Counted from the first letter of the stretch, positions 52,141 through 61,209 are shown. The stretch is DNA of 64,000 bases from Actinacidiphila glaucinigra (GCF_900188405.1 NZ_FZOF01000004.1:248001-312000); one strand, 5' to 3'. Translations and numbers: made by a program. Notes: generated by a model not told the origin, from the letters alone.

Positions 52141-52192
52141 CGACGGCGTGGTGGCCGGCCCCGGGACACCGGGGCCGGCCACCACGCCGTCG
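52141..52192. terminator. Very long bidirectional terminator stem
   Basis: A perfect 24-bp inverted repeat (52141-52164 with 52169-52192) and a 4-base GACA loop separates the convergent chelatase-like and lactonase genes. The leftward arm begins CGACGGCGTGGTGG. Confidence 0.9.
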
Positions 52193-52215
52193 CGCGTTTG
52201 GGCAGGCCGCCGCCG

Positions 52216-53253
52216 TCAGCCGAAGACCACGCAGGACGCGGCGGCCACAGGAACCGAGCCCGCGAACTTCGGCGTGCCGGTGACCTGGTCCACGTCGAAC
52301 CAGCTGACGTCGCCGGAGCGCTCGTTGGCCGCGTAGAGCCGCGTCCCGGAGGGGTCGAGGGTCAGGTGACGCGGCCAGTCGCCGCCGCAGTCCACGGTCT
52401 CCAGGAGTTCCAGCCGGTCACCGCTGTCGTCGACGGACAGCACGGCGATGCTGTTGTGCCCGCGGTTGGCGGCCCAGGCGAACCTGCCGTCGGGCGAGAC
52501 GACCAGCTCGGAGGGGTAGTTCGGGCCGGAGGCGTCCGCCGGCAGCACGGAGACCTCGGCGACGGGCTTCAGGCGGCCGACCTCCGCGTCCCAGTGACAG
52601 ACCGTCACCACGGAGTCCAGCTCGTTCATGACGTAGGCGCGGTCCCCGCGCGGGTGGAAGGTGAGGTGGCGCGGTCCGCTGCCGGAGCGCAGGCCCATCT
52701 CGCGTTCCACCTCCAGCTCCCCGCTGTCCGCGTCGAGTTCGCAGACGCGCACGGAGTCCGTGCCGAGGTCCACGCTCAGCACCCAGCGCCCCGAGGGGTC
52801 GGGCAGCACCATGTGGGCGTGCGGGCCCTCCTGCCGCTCCGGGTCGGGACCGTCGCCCTCGTGCTCCAGGACGTGGCGCGGCCCGCCGAGCGCGCCGCGC
52901 TCGTCGACCGGCAGCACGCTGACGGTGCCGGAGGCGTAGTTGGCGGTGAGCAGGTGTCCCCGGTGCAGGCACAGGTGGGTGGGCGCGCCGCCGCCCACCG
53001 GCACCGTGGCGCCCAGCGGTTCGGGGCGGGCGGGGTCGGCCAGCGAGAACACGGCCGCACCGCCGTCCTCGGCGTGCTCGCTGACGGCGTAGAGCAGGCC
53101 GCGGTCCTCGGAGAGCACGAGGAAGGAGGGGTCCCCCACCGCGGAGTCGGCGCCCAGCACCGTCAGCGCTCCCGAATCGGGGTCGACGGCGGCGGTGGTC
53201 AGTCCCTTGCCGCCCGCCGAGGTGAACGACCCGATGTAAACGTGCCCGGCCAC
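52216..53253 (-). CDS. Lactonase-family beta-propeller (6-phosphogluconolactonase-like)
   Basis: A 345-residue seven-bladed propeller of the YbhE/Pgl-like lactonase family. It opens HVYIGSFTSAGGKGLTTAAV and shows the repeated blade pattern, e.g. NYASGTVSVLPVDERGAL, HLTFHPRGDRAYVMNELDS, VSPDGRFAWAANRGHNSIAV and LTLDPSGTRLYAANERSGDV. E. coli YbhE hydrolyses 6-phosphogluconolactone, but many relatives have other roles. No signal peptide. The GTG start has GAGG eight bases upstream. It is followed closely by the NOS gene on the far side, same strand. Confidence 0.87.
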   Translation of the reverse strand: MAGHVYIGSFTSAGGKGLTTAAVDPDSGALTVLGADSAVGDPSFLVLSEDRGLLYAVSEHAEDGGAAVFSLADPARPEPLGATVPVGGGAPTHLCLHRGHLLTANYASGTVSVLPVDERGALGGPRHVLEHEGDGPDPERQEGPHAHMVLPDPSGRWVLSVDLGTDSVRVCELDADSGELEVEREMGLRSGSGPRHLTFHPRGDRAYVMNELDSVVTVCHWDAEVGRLKPVAEVSVLPADASGPNYPSELVVSPDGRFAWAANRGHNSIAVLSVDDSGDRLELLETVDCGGDWPRHLTLDPSGTRLYAANERSGDVSWFDVDQVTGTPKFAGSVPVAAASCVVFG

Positions 53254-53342
53254 TGCCGTACCTCTTCCGCAGGTTGTCTGTACGGCGGCTGAGAGTAACG
53301 CAGTGGCCGGAAACCGATCCCGTTGCCCCCGTCACACCAGCG

Positions 53343-54614
53343 TCACACCAGCGTCTCGCCGCGGGCGAGGGCGAGCGACTCGGGGTGGTGGACGTAGGCG
53401 GGGGTCAGGTCGCCGGTGTCGTAGTAGCGGTGGAAGACCCCGGTGGCCGAGCCGGAGATGGGCGGCACGATCCACGACCAGTCGGCGGGCACCGGACGGC
53501 CCTTGCGCTCCTCCCGTTCGATGTGGGCGAGGAAGCGCCGGGACTCGGTGTGGTGGTCGGTGATGCTGGCGCCGACGAGGTCGAAGGAGTGCAGCACGGC
53601 CCGGTTGAGCTCGACCAGGGCGCGGTCGCGCCAGAGCGAGCGGTCGCTGCCGGTGTCCAGGCCCAGCCGGTCGGCGAAGCGCGGCAGGAGGTCGTAGCGG
53701 TCGGTGTCGGCGAAGTTGCGGGCGCCTATCTCGGTGCCCATGTACCAGCCGTTGAAGGGGGCGGCCGGATAGCAGACGCCGCCGATCTCCAGGCACATGG
53801 AGGAGATGGCCGGGACGGCGTGCCAGCGCAGGCCCCACTCCGCCAGCCAGTCGAGCTCCGGGTGCACGATCGGCACCTCCAGCACGGCGTCGGCAGGCAG
53901 CGTGAAGTGGCGCGGCGGCTCGGCCCCGCCCTGCACGACCAGCGGCAGGACGTCGAAGGGCGTGCCGGGACCGCCGGACCAGCCGAGTCGCCGGGCCACC
54001 TCGGTGATGCCGGTGTTGCCGGGGTCGCCGAGCACACCGCCGTCGGGCCGGGCGTAGCCGGCGTAGCGGATGAGCTGGTCGTTCCAGATCCTCGGGCCGG
54101 GCCGGTCCGGGGTGTCGGGGGCGAAGACGGTGATGACCGGGCGGATCCGCCCGCCGTTGGTCGCGACCCTCAGGTGGGCGGCGGCCTCCAGGGCCACCCC
54201 GCGCGCCGTGGCGACGTGGCGGCGGTCGCGGACCTGCAGGGAGTTCCAGTACAACCGCCCTATACAGCGGTTGCTGTTGCGCCAGGCGACGCGCGCCCCG
54301 AAGACGAGTTCCTCGTGGGTGTGCCGGTAGGTGCCCGTCGCGTCGATCTCGGCGAGCACCGCGGCCAGCCGCTGCCGCGGGTCACCCGCGACACCGGGGA
54401 GTTCGCTCTGGTACTGCCGCAGGAAGTCGGTGGCCAGCGCGCGGACGTCCACTTCCTTGTGCCGGACGGCCGTGCCCCCCTCCCCGTCCCGACCTGCGGC
54501 GCCGTCGACGGGGCAGGTGGCCGCCACGTCATCGGGACGCGGCGCCTCGGCGCCCTCGTCCGCGGCCTGCGGGTGCCCCGCGGGGCACCCGGCTAGTGGC
54601 TCCGGGCCGTCCAT
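53343..54614 (-). CDS. nos: Nitric oxide synthase oxygenase
   Basis: A 423-residue bacterial NOS that oxidises L-arginine to citrulline and nitric oxide with heme and a pterin or folate. The heme-thiolate cysteine is Cys117 in WRNSNRCIGRLYW, and the substrate glutamate is in GWYMGTEIGARNFADTDRY. The segment RWHAVPAISSMCLEIGG is also diagnostic. There is no reductase domain, as is normal in bacteria. An N-terminal extension of about 50 residues contains CPAGH and CPVDG. The ATG at 54614 has GGAG nine bases upstream. Upstream TTG/GTG starts (54716, 54710) would add 34 or so basic residues. Confidence 0.93.
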   Translation of the reverse strand: MDGPEPLAGCPAGHPQAADEGAEAPRPDDVAATCPVDGAAGRDGEGGTAVRHKEVDVRALATDFLRQYQSELPGVAGDPRQRLAAVLAEIDATGTYRHTHEELVFGARVAWRNSNRCIGRLYWNSLQVRDRRHVATARGVALEAAAHLRVATNGGRIRPVITVFAPDTPDRPGPRIWNDQLIRYAGYARPDGGVLGDPGNTGITEVARRLGWSGGPGTPFDVLPLVVQGGAEPPRHFTLPADAVLEVPIVHPELDWLAEWGLRWHAVPAISSMCLEIGGVCYPAAPFNGWYMGTEIGARNFADTDRYDLLPRFADRLGLDTGSDRSLWRDRALVELNRAVLHSFDLVGASITDHHTESRRFLAHIEREERKGRPVPADWSWIVPPISGSATGVFHRYYDTGDLTPAYVHHPESLALARGETLV

Positions 54615-55043
54615 CCGCGCGTGCTCCGCCGCGGGCGGGACACGGCCCGGCCCGGCACGCCGTTCGTTCTTCCCCCCGGTACGGCGCAGAAATCTCAGCA
54701 CGCCTGGCACCCCCAAGACCGCCCTGCGCGAACCGTTTCCCTCACGGCCCGCGGATACGGCACGAGACGGGAATCGCTCTCACCGCTCGTCCGGAGTCAG
54801 TCATCCTGGCACGCCGGGCCGAACAGGACGTCGAATCGGGTGAAGTGACGACATCACGACGCAGGTTGGACGCAATCCGGTCACATGCCGACCGTGACCG
54901 ATCGCGATCGGCCCGGGGGCGCACATGAACCCGGCACGCGCGCCAGGCGCCGCCGACGGGTCTCCGCCCGGCGAGGGCGCTCCGCGCGCGCCGTGGTCTC
55001 GGACGCCGCGCGTCGGTCGACACGGCGGCAGGCCCGCGGCGGC
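54615..55043. other. Non-coding gap upstream of the NOS gene
   Basis: This 429-bp gap separates the FUSC stop from the preferred NOS start. It holds a 14-bp palindrome, CCGATCGCGATCGG at 54898-54911, and GTGA-N5-TCAC at 54845-54857. Either could be an operator, but I can assign neither. If NOS starts upstream at 54716 the gap is shorter. No credible gene lies inside. Confidence 0.5.
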
Positions 55044-56561
55044 TCAGGCGGGCCCGGCCGCCGGCTCCTGGCGCACGGAGGCGCCCAGGGGGACGGCCAG
55101 ACCGGCCAGGGCCGTCTCGAGGCCGTGCAGGTGCTCCAGGGCCCGGTCGGCGTGCGGGTGCGGCCCCGCGCTCTCGCCGGCGGCCGCCCCGGGGACCGGG
55201 GTCCCGCTCCCGGCGGCATCCGGGGGCACCAGTCGCCGCACGGCGATCTCGACACGGCGGCAGGCCGCGGTGAGGCGTTCGTCGTGGCAGGCGCGCGGGT
55301 CGGCCACGACCTCCGCGAGGCCGCGGACCTGGCGGGCGCACTCGTCGAGCAGGGCGAGGACGGTACGGGCGCGGGCCTTGCGGCGGCGCAGCGGGCTGAG
55401 GGGGTGCACCAGCGGGGCGACGGTGGCCCGCACCCGCTCCAGGAGGGCGTCGAGTTCCGTCACGTGGCGGGCCAGGTCGTCGCCGGGGCCGCCGGCGAGG
55501 TGGCGGGCGGCCTCCCCGGTGAAGTCGTGGACCGCCCGGAGCGCGCGGCCGATCCAGGCGTCGGTCGCCGCGTGCGTGCTCACCGGCAGCACCACGAGGA
55601 CGGCGACGGCCGCGCCCAGGGCGCCGACGGCGGTCTCCCCCAGCCGCAGTGCGAGCAGACCGGGGTGGAGGATGCCGAGCAGGCCGTAGAGCAGCCCCGC
55701 CATGACCGTCACGAAGAACATCATCCAGCTGTACGAGACCGGGGCGGTGTAGAAGATCCCGAAGACGCAGACGGCGACGAGCGCCGCGGTCGGAGCGGTC
55801 GCCCCGTGCAGCGGGAGCGCCACGGCGAGTCCGGCGACGATGCCGGTGACGGTGCCCAGGACGCGGCGGAAGCCGCGCACGAGGGTCTCGCCCCGCGAGG
55901 TGGTGTTCACGAAGATCCACCAGGCCGTGCCGACGGCCCAGTACCAGCGGTCCTCGGACAGCGCCTGGCCCACCGCCACCGCGATGCCGCCCGCGAGCAC
56001 CGCCTGGAAGGCCTGCCGGGTCGTCGGGCGGCGCAGCCCCCGCGGCTGGGGCAGGGCGACGGCCGGCGCCGGGAGGGCCCCGCGCTCGTAGCACCACAGA
56101 CCGAAGCGGACGAGGGCGGCGCAGCCCAGCCCGAGGCCCACGGCCCCGTACAGCTCCGGCAGCAGTCCGGGGGCGGCCCGCAGGAACTGGGCGATGAAAA
56201 ACATCATGAAGGCGAAGACGCCCAGCGCGTGGCCGCGCGGCCCCCAGCGGCGGGCGTAGACCCCGGCGAAGACCACCGCGAGGAAGGCCGCGTCCCGTGC
56301 GCCCGGGTAGGGGTGCAGCCACGCGGCCAACGCGAGGACGGGGAAGCCCGCCGCGGGCATCAGCGCGGTGGTCACGGCCTGGCGGCCCGGGCCCCGGTCG
56401 GTGACGACGAACAGCGCGAGCAGCGCCGCGAGCCCGCCGACCACGACGGCGGGCAGCGGCAGCCCGGCCGCCGCCACAGCGGCGACCGCCCCCGCGATGC
56501 CCAGGACCGCGCGCGAGGCGCTGCGCAGCCGCGTGCGCCCCGGGTCCGGTGCGATGAACAT
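55044..56561 (-). CDS. FUSC-family membrane protein
   Basis: A protein of about 505 residues with two membrane blocks, roughly 10 helices in total (around residues 15-110 and 185-320), separated and followed by soluble helices. The GLRRPTTRQAFQAVLAGGIAVAVGQ and WYWAVGTAWWIFVNTTSRGETLVRGFRRVLGTVTGIVAGL segments match the FUSC/aromatic-acid exporter-like group (the second quoted in part only). The C-terminal 170 residues are helical and cytosolic. The start is uncertain: the ATG at 56561 fits the family, while GTG 56573 and ATG 56660 are alternatives. It is divergent from the molybdenum oxidoreductase operon; co-function is not shown. Confidence 0.82.
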   Translation of the reverse strand: MFIAPDPGRTRLRSASRAVLGIAGAVAAVAAAGLPLPAVVVGGLAALLALFVVTDRGPGRQAVTTALMPAAGFPVLALAAWLHPYPGARDAAFLAVVFAGVYARRWGPRGHALGVFAFMMFFIAQFLRAAPGLLPELYGAVGLGLGCAALVRFGLWCYERGALPAPAVALPQPRGLRRPTTRQAFQAVLAGGIAVAVGQALSEDRWYWAVGTAWWIFVNTTSRGETLVRGFRRVLGTVTGIVAGLAVALPLHGATAPTAALVAVCVFGIFYTAPVSYSWMMFFVTVMAGLLYGLLGILHPGLLALRLGETAVGALGAAVAVLVVLPVSTHAATDAWIGRALRAVHDFTGEAARHLAGGPGDDLARHVTELDALLERVRATVAPLVHPLSPLRRRKARARTVLALLDECARQVRGLAEVVADPRACHDERLTAACRRVEIAVRRLVPPDAAGSGTPVPGAAAGESAGPHPHADRALEHLHGLETALAGLAVPLGASVRQEPAAGPA

Positions 56562-56928
56562 CCGCCTCACCACGTGCTCGTCCGCCCCCTCGTTCGTGTC
56601 ACGGCGTATGTCCGCGCATGGAAAAGGCGCCGCGGGGCCTCGTGCCTCCCGCAACGCCATCGTCGCCCCCAGGTAAACATCCCCGGTGCCCATGGCTCAA
56701 GCGAACGCGGATCCACTGCGCCATTGGCCCACCCCCCGGTCGCACGGCCGGGGCGGGGCCGGACCACTGGCCCATGCCGAAACGCCCATTCGGCGTATAT
56801 TGAGTAGAAAGGCGGACGTATTGACGCGAAAAGTCGATCCCGCCTTTAACGGCGCCTGACGAACCAACTCACCGGATCCGCCCCAGGAGGGGCTCGAGTC
56901 GTATCCGACCCGTCCGGAGGAGGACGCG
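56562..56928. other. Divergent promoter region, FUSC / molybdenum oxidoreductase
   Basis: A 367-bp gap with an AT-richer patch at 56790-56860 that holds the best rightward promoter and an inverted repeat. The left part is GC-rich and has no clear element. I see no gene. Confidence 0.5.
56808..56850 (+). promoter_or_regulatory. Promoter framed by an inverted repeat
   Basis: TTGACG at 56821-56826 and TTTAAC at 56845-56850 are 18 bp apart. The octamer AAAGGCGG (56808-56815) and its complement CCGCCTTT (56840-56847) flank the -35 and overlap the -10. A dimer bound there would block RNA polymerase. The first gene of the oxidoreductase operon starts 78 bp further on. Confidence 0.55.
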
Positions 56929-57456
56929 ATGAGGGACGTGGCGAGCGAGCGGGACGTGGACCGTCCCGGAACCACCGAGAGGGTCGTGACACTCGACGTC
57001 AACGGCCGGTCGTACACCCTGCGCCTGGACACCCGGGTCACGCTGCTCGACGCACTGCGGGACCGGCTGGGCCTGACGGGCACCAAGAAGGGCTGCGACC
57101 AGGGAGCCTGCGGCGCGTGCACGGTCCATCTCGACGGCAGGAGAGTGCTGGCCTGCCTGACACTGGCCGCCCAGGCCGAGGGCCGGGCCATCACCACCAT
57201 CGAGGGTGTCGCCGGCACGGAGGGACCGCACCCGGTGCAGCGGGCCTTCATGGACCACGACGGCTTCCAGTGCGGTTTCTGCACCCCCGGGCAGATCATG
57301 TCCGCGGTGGCGCTGATGGCCGAGGGCCGGGCCGGCTCCGACGAGGAGATCCGGGAGTTCATGAGCGGCAACCTGTGCCGCTGCGGCGCCTATCCCAACA
57401 TCGTGGCCGCCGTTCGCGAGGCGGCGTCCGGGGGAGGTTACGATGCGCACCTTTGA
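56929..57456 (+). CDS. Molybdenum hydroxylase 2Fe-2S subunit
   Basis: The 175-residue iron-sulfur subunit of a xanthine oxidase-family enzyme. The first plant-type 2Fe-2S cluster is bound by KKGCDQGACGACTVHLDG and a later LACL. The second is bound by QCGFCTPGQIM and NLCRCGAYPNI. It carries electrons from the molybdenum site to FAD. No Tat signal is present, unlike E. coli PaoA, so the complex should be cytosolic. GGAGGAGG precedes the ATG. It overlaps the FAD subunit by 14 bp. Confidence 0.94.
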   Translation: MRDVASERDVDRPGTTERVVTLDVNGRSYTLRLDTRVTLLDALRDRLGLTGTKKGCDQGACGACTVHLDGRRVLACLTLAAQAEGRAITTIEGVAGTEGPHPVQRAFMDHDGFQCGFCTPGQIMSAVALMAEGRAGSDEEIREFMSGNLCRCGAYPNIVAAVREAASGGGYDAHL

Positions 57457-58432
57457 GTACGTACGGGCCACCGACACCCAGGAGGTCGTGCGGATGCTGG
57501 CGGAGGACCCGTCGGCGTCGTGCCTCGCGGGCGGCACGACCCAGCTGGACCTGATGAAGGACGGGGTCCTCGAGCCGCCGACGCTGATCGACATCACCCG
57601 GCTCCCCTTGCACGGCATCGAGCGGCGCGGCGAGTCCCTCCACGTGGGGGCGCTGGCCACGATGGAGGAGCTGGCCGCCGACTCCACGGTCGCCGAGCGG
57701 CTGCCGGTGGTGCGCGAGGCCCTCCTGCTCGGCGCGTCGGTGCAACTGCGGAACATGGCCACCATCGGCGGCAACCTGCTGCAGCGCACCCGCTGCCGCT
57801 ACTTCCGCGACCCGGCGGTCCTCGAGTGCAACAAGCGCGCGCCGGGCACGGGCTGCGCCGCGGTGCAGGGCGCCGCCAGGATGCACGCCGTGCTCGGCGT
57901 GAACGAGAACTGCATCGCGCTGCACGCCTCCGACCTCGCCGTCGCGCTCGTGGCGCTGGACGCGGTCGTGCACATCCAGGGGCTGTCCGGGCGGCGCACC
58001 GTCCCGCTCACGGAGTTCTACGTGACGGCCGACGAGAGCCCCGAGCGGGAGAACGTCCTGGAGCACGCCGAGCTGATCACCGAGGTCGAGATCCCGCTCC
58101 CGCCGCCGTCCGCCCGGTCGGGTTACCTCAAGGTCCGGGACCGGGTGTCGTACGAGTTCGCGCTGACCTCGGCCGCCGTGGTGCTGGTCGTGGAGGACGG
58201 CACGATCCGTCAGGCCCGGGTCGGGCTGGGCGGGGTGGGCTCGAAGCCGTGGCGGGCGTACGAGGCCGAGCACGTGCTGACCGGCGCTCCCGCGACGTCG
58301 GCCACGTTCCAGGACGCGTCCGAGGCGACGATGCGCGACGCGTGGACCGTCCCGGGCACGGCGTTCAAGGTGCCGCTGGCCCGCCGGACCCTCGTCCGCG
58401 AACTGCAGACAGTGTCAGGAGTGACGGCATGA
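57443..58432 (+). CDS. Molybdenum hydroxylase FAD subunit with extra Fe-S cysteines
   Basis: A 329-residue FAD subunit with the CoxM-type flavin sites CLAGGTTQLDLMKDG and ATIGGNLLQRTRC. Between them and the C-terminal domain lies RCRYFRDPAVLECNKRAPGTG followed by CAA, the cysteine set (RCRY, ECNK, GTGC) that in PaoB/YagS and 4-hydroxybenzoyl-CoA reductase holds an additional 4Fe-4S cluster. This suggests a PaoABC-like aldehyde dehydrogenase. It overlaps both neighbours (14 bp and ATGA). Confidence 0.93.
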   Translation: MRTFEYVRATDTQEVVRMLAEDPSASCLAGGTTQLDLMKDGVLEPPTLIDITRLPLHGIERRGESLHVGALATMEELAADSTVAERLPVVREALLLGASVQLRNMATIGGNLLQRTRCRYFRDPAVLECNKRAPGTGCAAVQGAARMHAVLGVNENCIALHASDLAVALVALDAVVHIQGLSGRRTVPLTEFYVTADESPERENVLEHAELITEVEIPLPPPSARSGYLKVRDRVSYEFALTSAAVVLVVEDGTIRQARVGLGGVGSKPWRAYEAEHVLTGAPATSATFQDASEATMRDAWTVPGTAFKVPLARRTLVRELQTVSGVTA

Positions 58433-60636
58433 GCACGGTCGAGAGCAGGCCGCTGGTCGGTGCGGGCGTCAACCGGGTCGACGGACCGCGCAAGGTCACC
58501 GGCACCGCGCCCTATCCGATGGACTTCAGCGTCCCCGGCCAGGCTTACGGCGCCCTGGTGCAGAGCACCGTCTCCGCGGGCCGGATCATCCGCATGGACA
58601 CCGAGGAGGCGGAGCGCTCCCCCGGCGTGATCTCGGTGCTCACCCACGAGAACGCCCCGCAGGTCGGGACCGGCCCCACCACGGTACTCGGCGAGGCGCC
58701 GCCCGCCCCGCTGCGCAACGACCGGGTCATGCACCACGGGCAGCACATCGCCTTCGTGGTGGCCGAGACACCCGAACAGGCCGCGGCTGCGGCACGGCTG
58801 GTGCACGCCGAGTACGAGGCCGCCGAGCCGCTGCTGGACCTCCAGGACCCGAGGGCGCAGCACCTGGTGGACCCGTGGAAGATGGACCACTCGCGCGGCG
58901 ACGTCTCCGCCGCCCTGGAGGCCGCCGACGTCATCGTGCGCGGCACGTACTTCACGGCGGACAACACCAACAACCCGCTCGGGCTGTTCGCCACCCTGGC
59001 GGCGTGGGAGGAGGACACCCTCACCGTCCACGACACCAGCCAGTGGCCGTCGATGGTGCGCACCACCCTCGCCATGGTCTTCGGCATCCCCGAGAGCTCG
59101 GTGCGGGTGCTGGTGCCCTACGTGGGCGGCGGCTTCGGCGCCGGGCTGCGGGCGTGGCCGCACGTCATCCTCACCGCGATGGCCGCCCGGACGACCAAGC
59201 GCCCGGTGAAGCTCGTGCTGACCCGGCCGCAGATGTTCACCTCCGTCGGGCACCGGCCCAGCGGGGTGCAGTGGCTCAGCGTGGGCGCCTCGCGGGACGG
59301 CGGACTGGTCGCCCTCGACCACCGCAGCCTCAGCTCGCTGAGCATGGAGGACAACGACTACGAGCCGTTCTCCCACGGGACCGCCTTCGCCTACCAGTGC
59401 CCCAATGTGATCACCCGGGACCAGCAGGCCAAGCTCAACATCGCCGTGCCGACGTCGATGCGCGCCCCCGCGGAGGCGCAGGGCTCCTTCGCGCTGGAGT
59501 CGGCCCTGGACGAGCTGGCGTACACCCTGCGCATGGACCCGCTGGAGCTGCGGATCCGCAACCACACCGAGGTCGACCCGCGCAACGGGCTGCCCTGGTC
59601 GGGCAAGGCGCTCCTGGAGTGCTACGAGGTCGGCGCGCGGCGTTTCGGCTGGGCCGACCGGAGCCCGGAGCCGCGGTCGATGCGCGACGGGAACTGGCTT
59701 GTGGGCTACGGCATGGCGAGCGCGATGTTCCCGTACTTCGCGACGCCGTGCATGGCCGAGGCCACCGTCAACCGCGACGGGAGCGCGTTCGTGCGCAGCG
59801 CGGCGACCGACATCGGCACGGGCACGTACACCGTGATGGCGCAGCTGTCCGCCGAGGAACTGGGCCTGCCCCTGGACAAGGTCCGCTTCGACCTCGGCGA
59901 CTCCGACATGCCCGACTCGATGATGGCGGGCGGCTCCGGCCTGACCGGTGCGCTCGGCAACGCCGTGCACGACGCCTGCCGCAGGCTCGTGGGGCTGTTC
60001 GCCGACCTCGCCCGCGGGGACGCCGACTCGCCGCTGCTGGGCGCCTCCCCCGAGGACGTGGAGGTCTCCGGCGGCCGGGTCCACCTCGCCGGCCGTCCGG
60101 ACCGCGGGGAGTCGTACGCCGACATCCTGGCCCGGCACGGGCTGGCGCAGCTCACGGCGACCGGGAGCAGCAGACCGCCGGACCCGGCGGAGATCGGCAT
60201 GTCCCCGGCCGGGGCCTACGGCGCGAAGTTCGTGGAGGTGCGGGTCGACGCGGACCTCGGCATCGTCCGGGTCGCCCGGGTGGTGTCCGCGATCGACGGC
60301 GGCCGCATCCTCAACGAGAAGACGGCCAGGAGCCAGATCATCGGCGGGACGGTCGGCGGGATCGGCATGGCCCTGTTCGAGGACACGGTCACCGACCCGC
60401 GCACCGGCCGCATCGCCAACGGGACGTTCGGCGACTACCTCGTCGCCGTGAACGCCGACATCCCGGAGCTGGACGTGATCTTCGTCGGTGAACCCGACCG
60501 CGGCACGCCGACCGGCACGAAGGGCGTCGGCGAGGTCGGCCTGGTCGGCATCGCACCCGCCATCGCCAACGCCGTGTACCACGCCACCGGAAAGCGCATC
60601 CGCGACCTGCCGATCACCATCGACAACCTGCTCTGA
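58429..60636 (+). CDS. Molybdenum hydroxylase catalytic subunit
   Basis: A 735-residue molybdopterin subunit of the xanthine oxidase family. The glycine-rich VPYVGGGFGAGLRAWPHVI, VPTSMRAPAEAQGSFALES and SAATDIGTGTYTVMAQ match the cofactor-binding blocks. The catalytic base glutamate is in TGTKGVGEVGLVGIAPAIAN. Together with the two preceding genes it resembles PaoABC/YagTSR, which oxidise aromatic aldehydes; a purine substrate cannot be excluded. No XdhC-type maturation gene follows in the window, so maturation may be encoded elsewhere. The start overlaps the FAD-subunit stop (ATGA). Confidence 0.94.
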   Translation: MSTVESRPLVGAGVNRVDGPRKVTGTAPYPMDFSVPGQAYGALVQSTVSAGRIIRMDTEEAERSPGVISVLTHENAPQVGTGPTTVLGEAPPAPLRNDRVMHHGQHIAFVVAETPEQAAAAARLVHAEYEAAEPLLDLQDPRAQHLVDPWKMDHSRGDVSAALEAADVIVRGTYFTADNTNNPLGLFATLAAWEEDTLTVHDTSQWPSMVRTTLAMVFGIPESSVRVLVPYVGGGFGAGLRAWPHVILTAMAARTTKRPVKLVLTRPQMFTSVGHRPSGVQWLSVGASRDGGLVALDHRSLSSLSMEDNDYEPFSHGTAFAYQCPNVITRDQQAKLNIAVPTSMRAPAEAQGSFALESALDELAYTLRMDPLELRIRNHTEVDPRNGLPWSGKALLECYEVGARRFGWADRSPEPRSMRDGNWLVGYGMASAMFPYFATPCMAEATVNRDGSAFVRSAATDIGTGTYTVMAQLSAEELGLPLDKVRFDLGDSDMPDSMMAGGSGLTGALGNAVHDACRRLVGLFADLARGDADSPLLGASPEDVEVSGGRVHLAGRPDRGESYADILARHGLAQLTATGSSRPPDPAEIGMSPAGAYGAKFVEVRVDADLGIVRVARVVSAIDGGRILNEKTARSQIIGGTVGGIGMALFEDTVTDPRTGRIANGTFGDYLVAVNADIPELDVIFVGEPDRGTPTGTKGVGEVGLVGIAPAIANAVYHATGKRIRDLPITIDNLL

Positions 60637-60720
60637 GCGGCGCGCGGCGCACGGGCCGCCGGCAGCGTCGGGCCCTGCCCACCGCGCCACCGCCCCCGCA
60701 CCCCGAGGAGGCCGCGCCCC

Positions 60721-61209
60721 GTGCCCGCCGACGAGCTGGACGCCCGGATCCTGGCGCTGCTGCTGGAACAGCCGCGCACCAGCGTCCGCGAGTACGCCCG
60801 CATCCTGGGGGTGGCGCGCGGGACCCTGCAGGCGCGGCTGGACCGGCTGGACCGGGACGGGGTGATCACCGGGTACGGCCCGCGGCTCTCGCCGGAGGCC
60901 CTGGGGTACCGGGTGCTGGCCTTCGTCCACCTGGAGGTAACCCAGGGCCATCTGGACGCCACGGGCCGGGCCCTGGCCGCCGTGCCGGAGATCATCGAGG
61001 CGTTCTCGATCACCGGCGGCGGGGACCTGCTCACCCGGGTGGTCGCCCGGGACGCCGCGCACCTGGAGGACGTGATCCAGCGTCTGGTCCAGGTGCCGGG
61101 CGTGGTGCGCACCCGCACCGAGGTCGCGCTGCGCGAGCGGGTCCCGCAGCGGATGCTGCCGCTGGTGCGGGAGGTCGGCCGCGACGCGGCGGCCGGGCGC
61201 ACGCCGTGA
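60721..61209 (+). CDS. Lrp/AsnC-family regulator
   Basis: A 162-residue regulator with an AsnC-type helix-turn-helix (LDARILALLLEQPRTSVREY, then GVARGTLQARLDRLDRDGVI) and a RAM ligand domain (VLAFVHLEVTQGHLDATGRA and ITGGGDLLTRVVARDAAHL). The GTG start has GAGGAGG ten bases upstream. It lies 84 bp behind the molybdenum oxidoreductase genes on the same strand and may respond to an amino acid or aldehyde-derived metabolite. Confidence 0.88.
   Translation: MPADELDARILALLLEQPRTSVREYARILGVARGTLQARLDRLDRDGVITGYGPRLSPEALGYRVLAFVHLEVTQGHLDATGRALAAVPEIIEAFSITGGGDLLTRVVARDAAHLEDVIQRLVQVPGVVRTRTEVALRERVPQRMLPLVREVGRDAAAGRTP

Noticed and set aside
54898..54911. CCGATCGCGATCGG as the NOS operator
   Set aside because: It is nearly 300 bp from the preferred NOS start and made of common GATC/CG steps, so a perfect palindrome here carries little weight.
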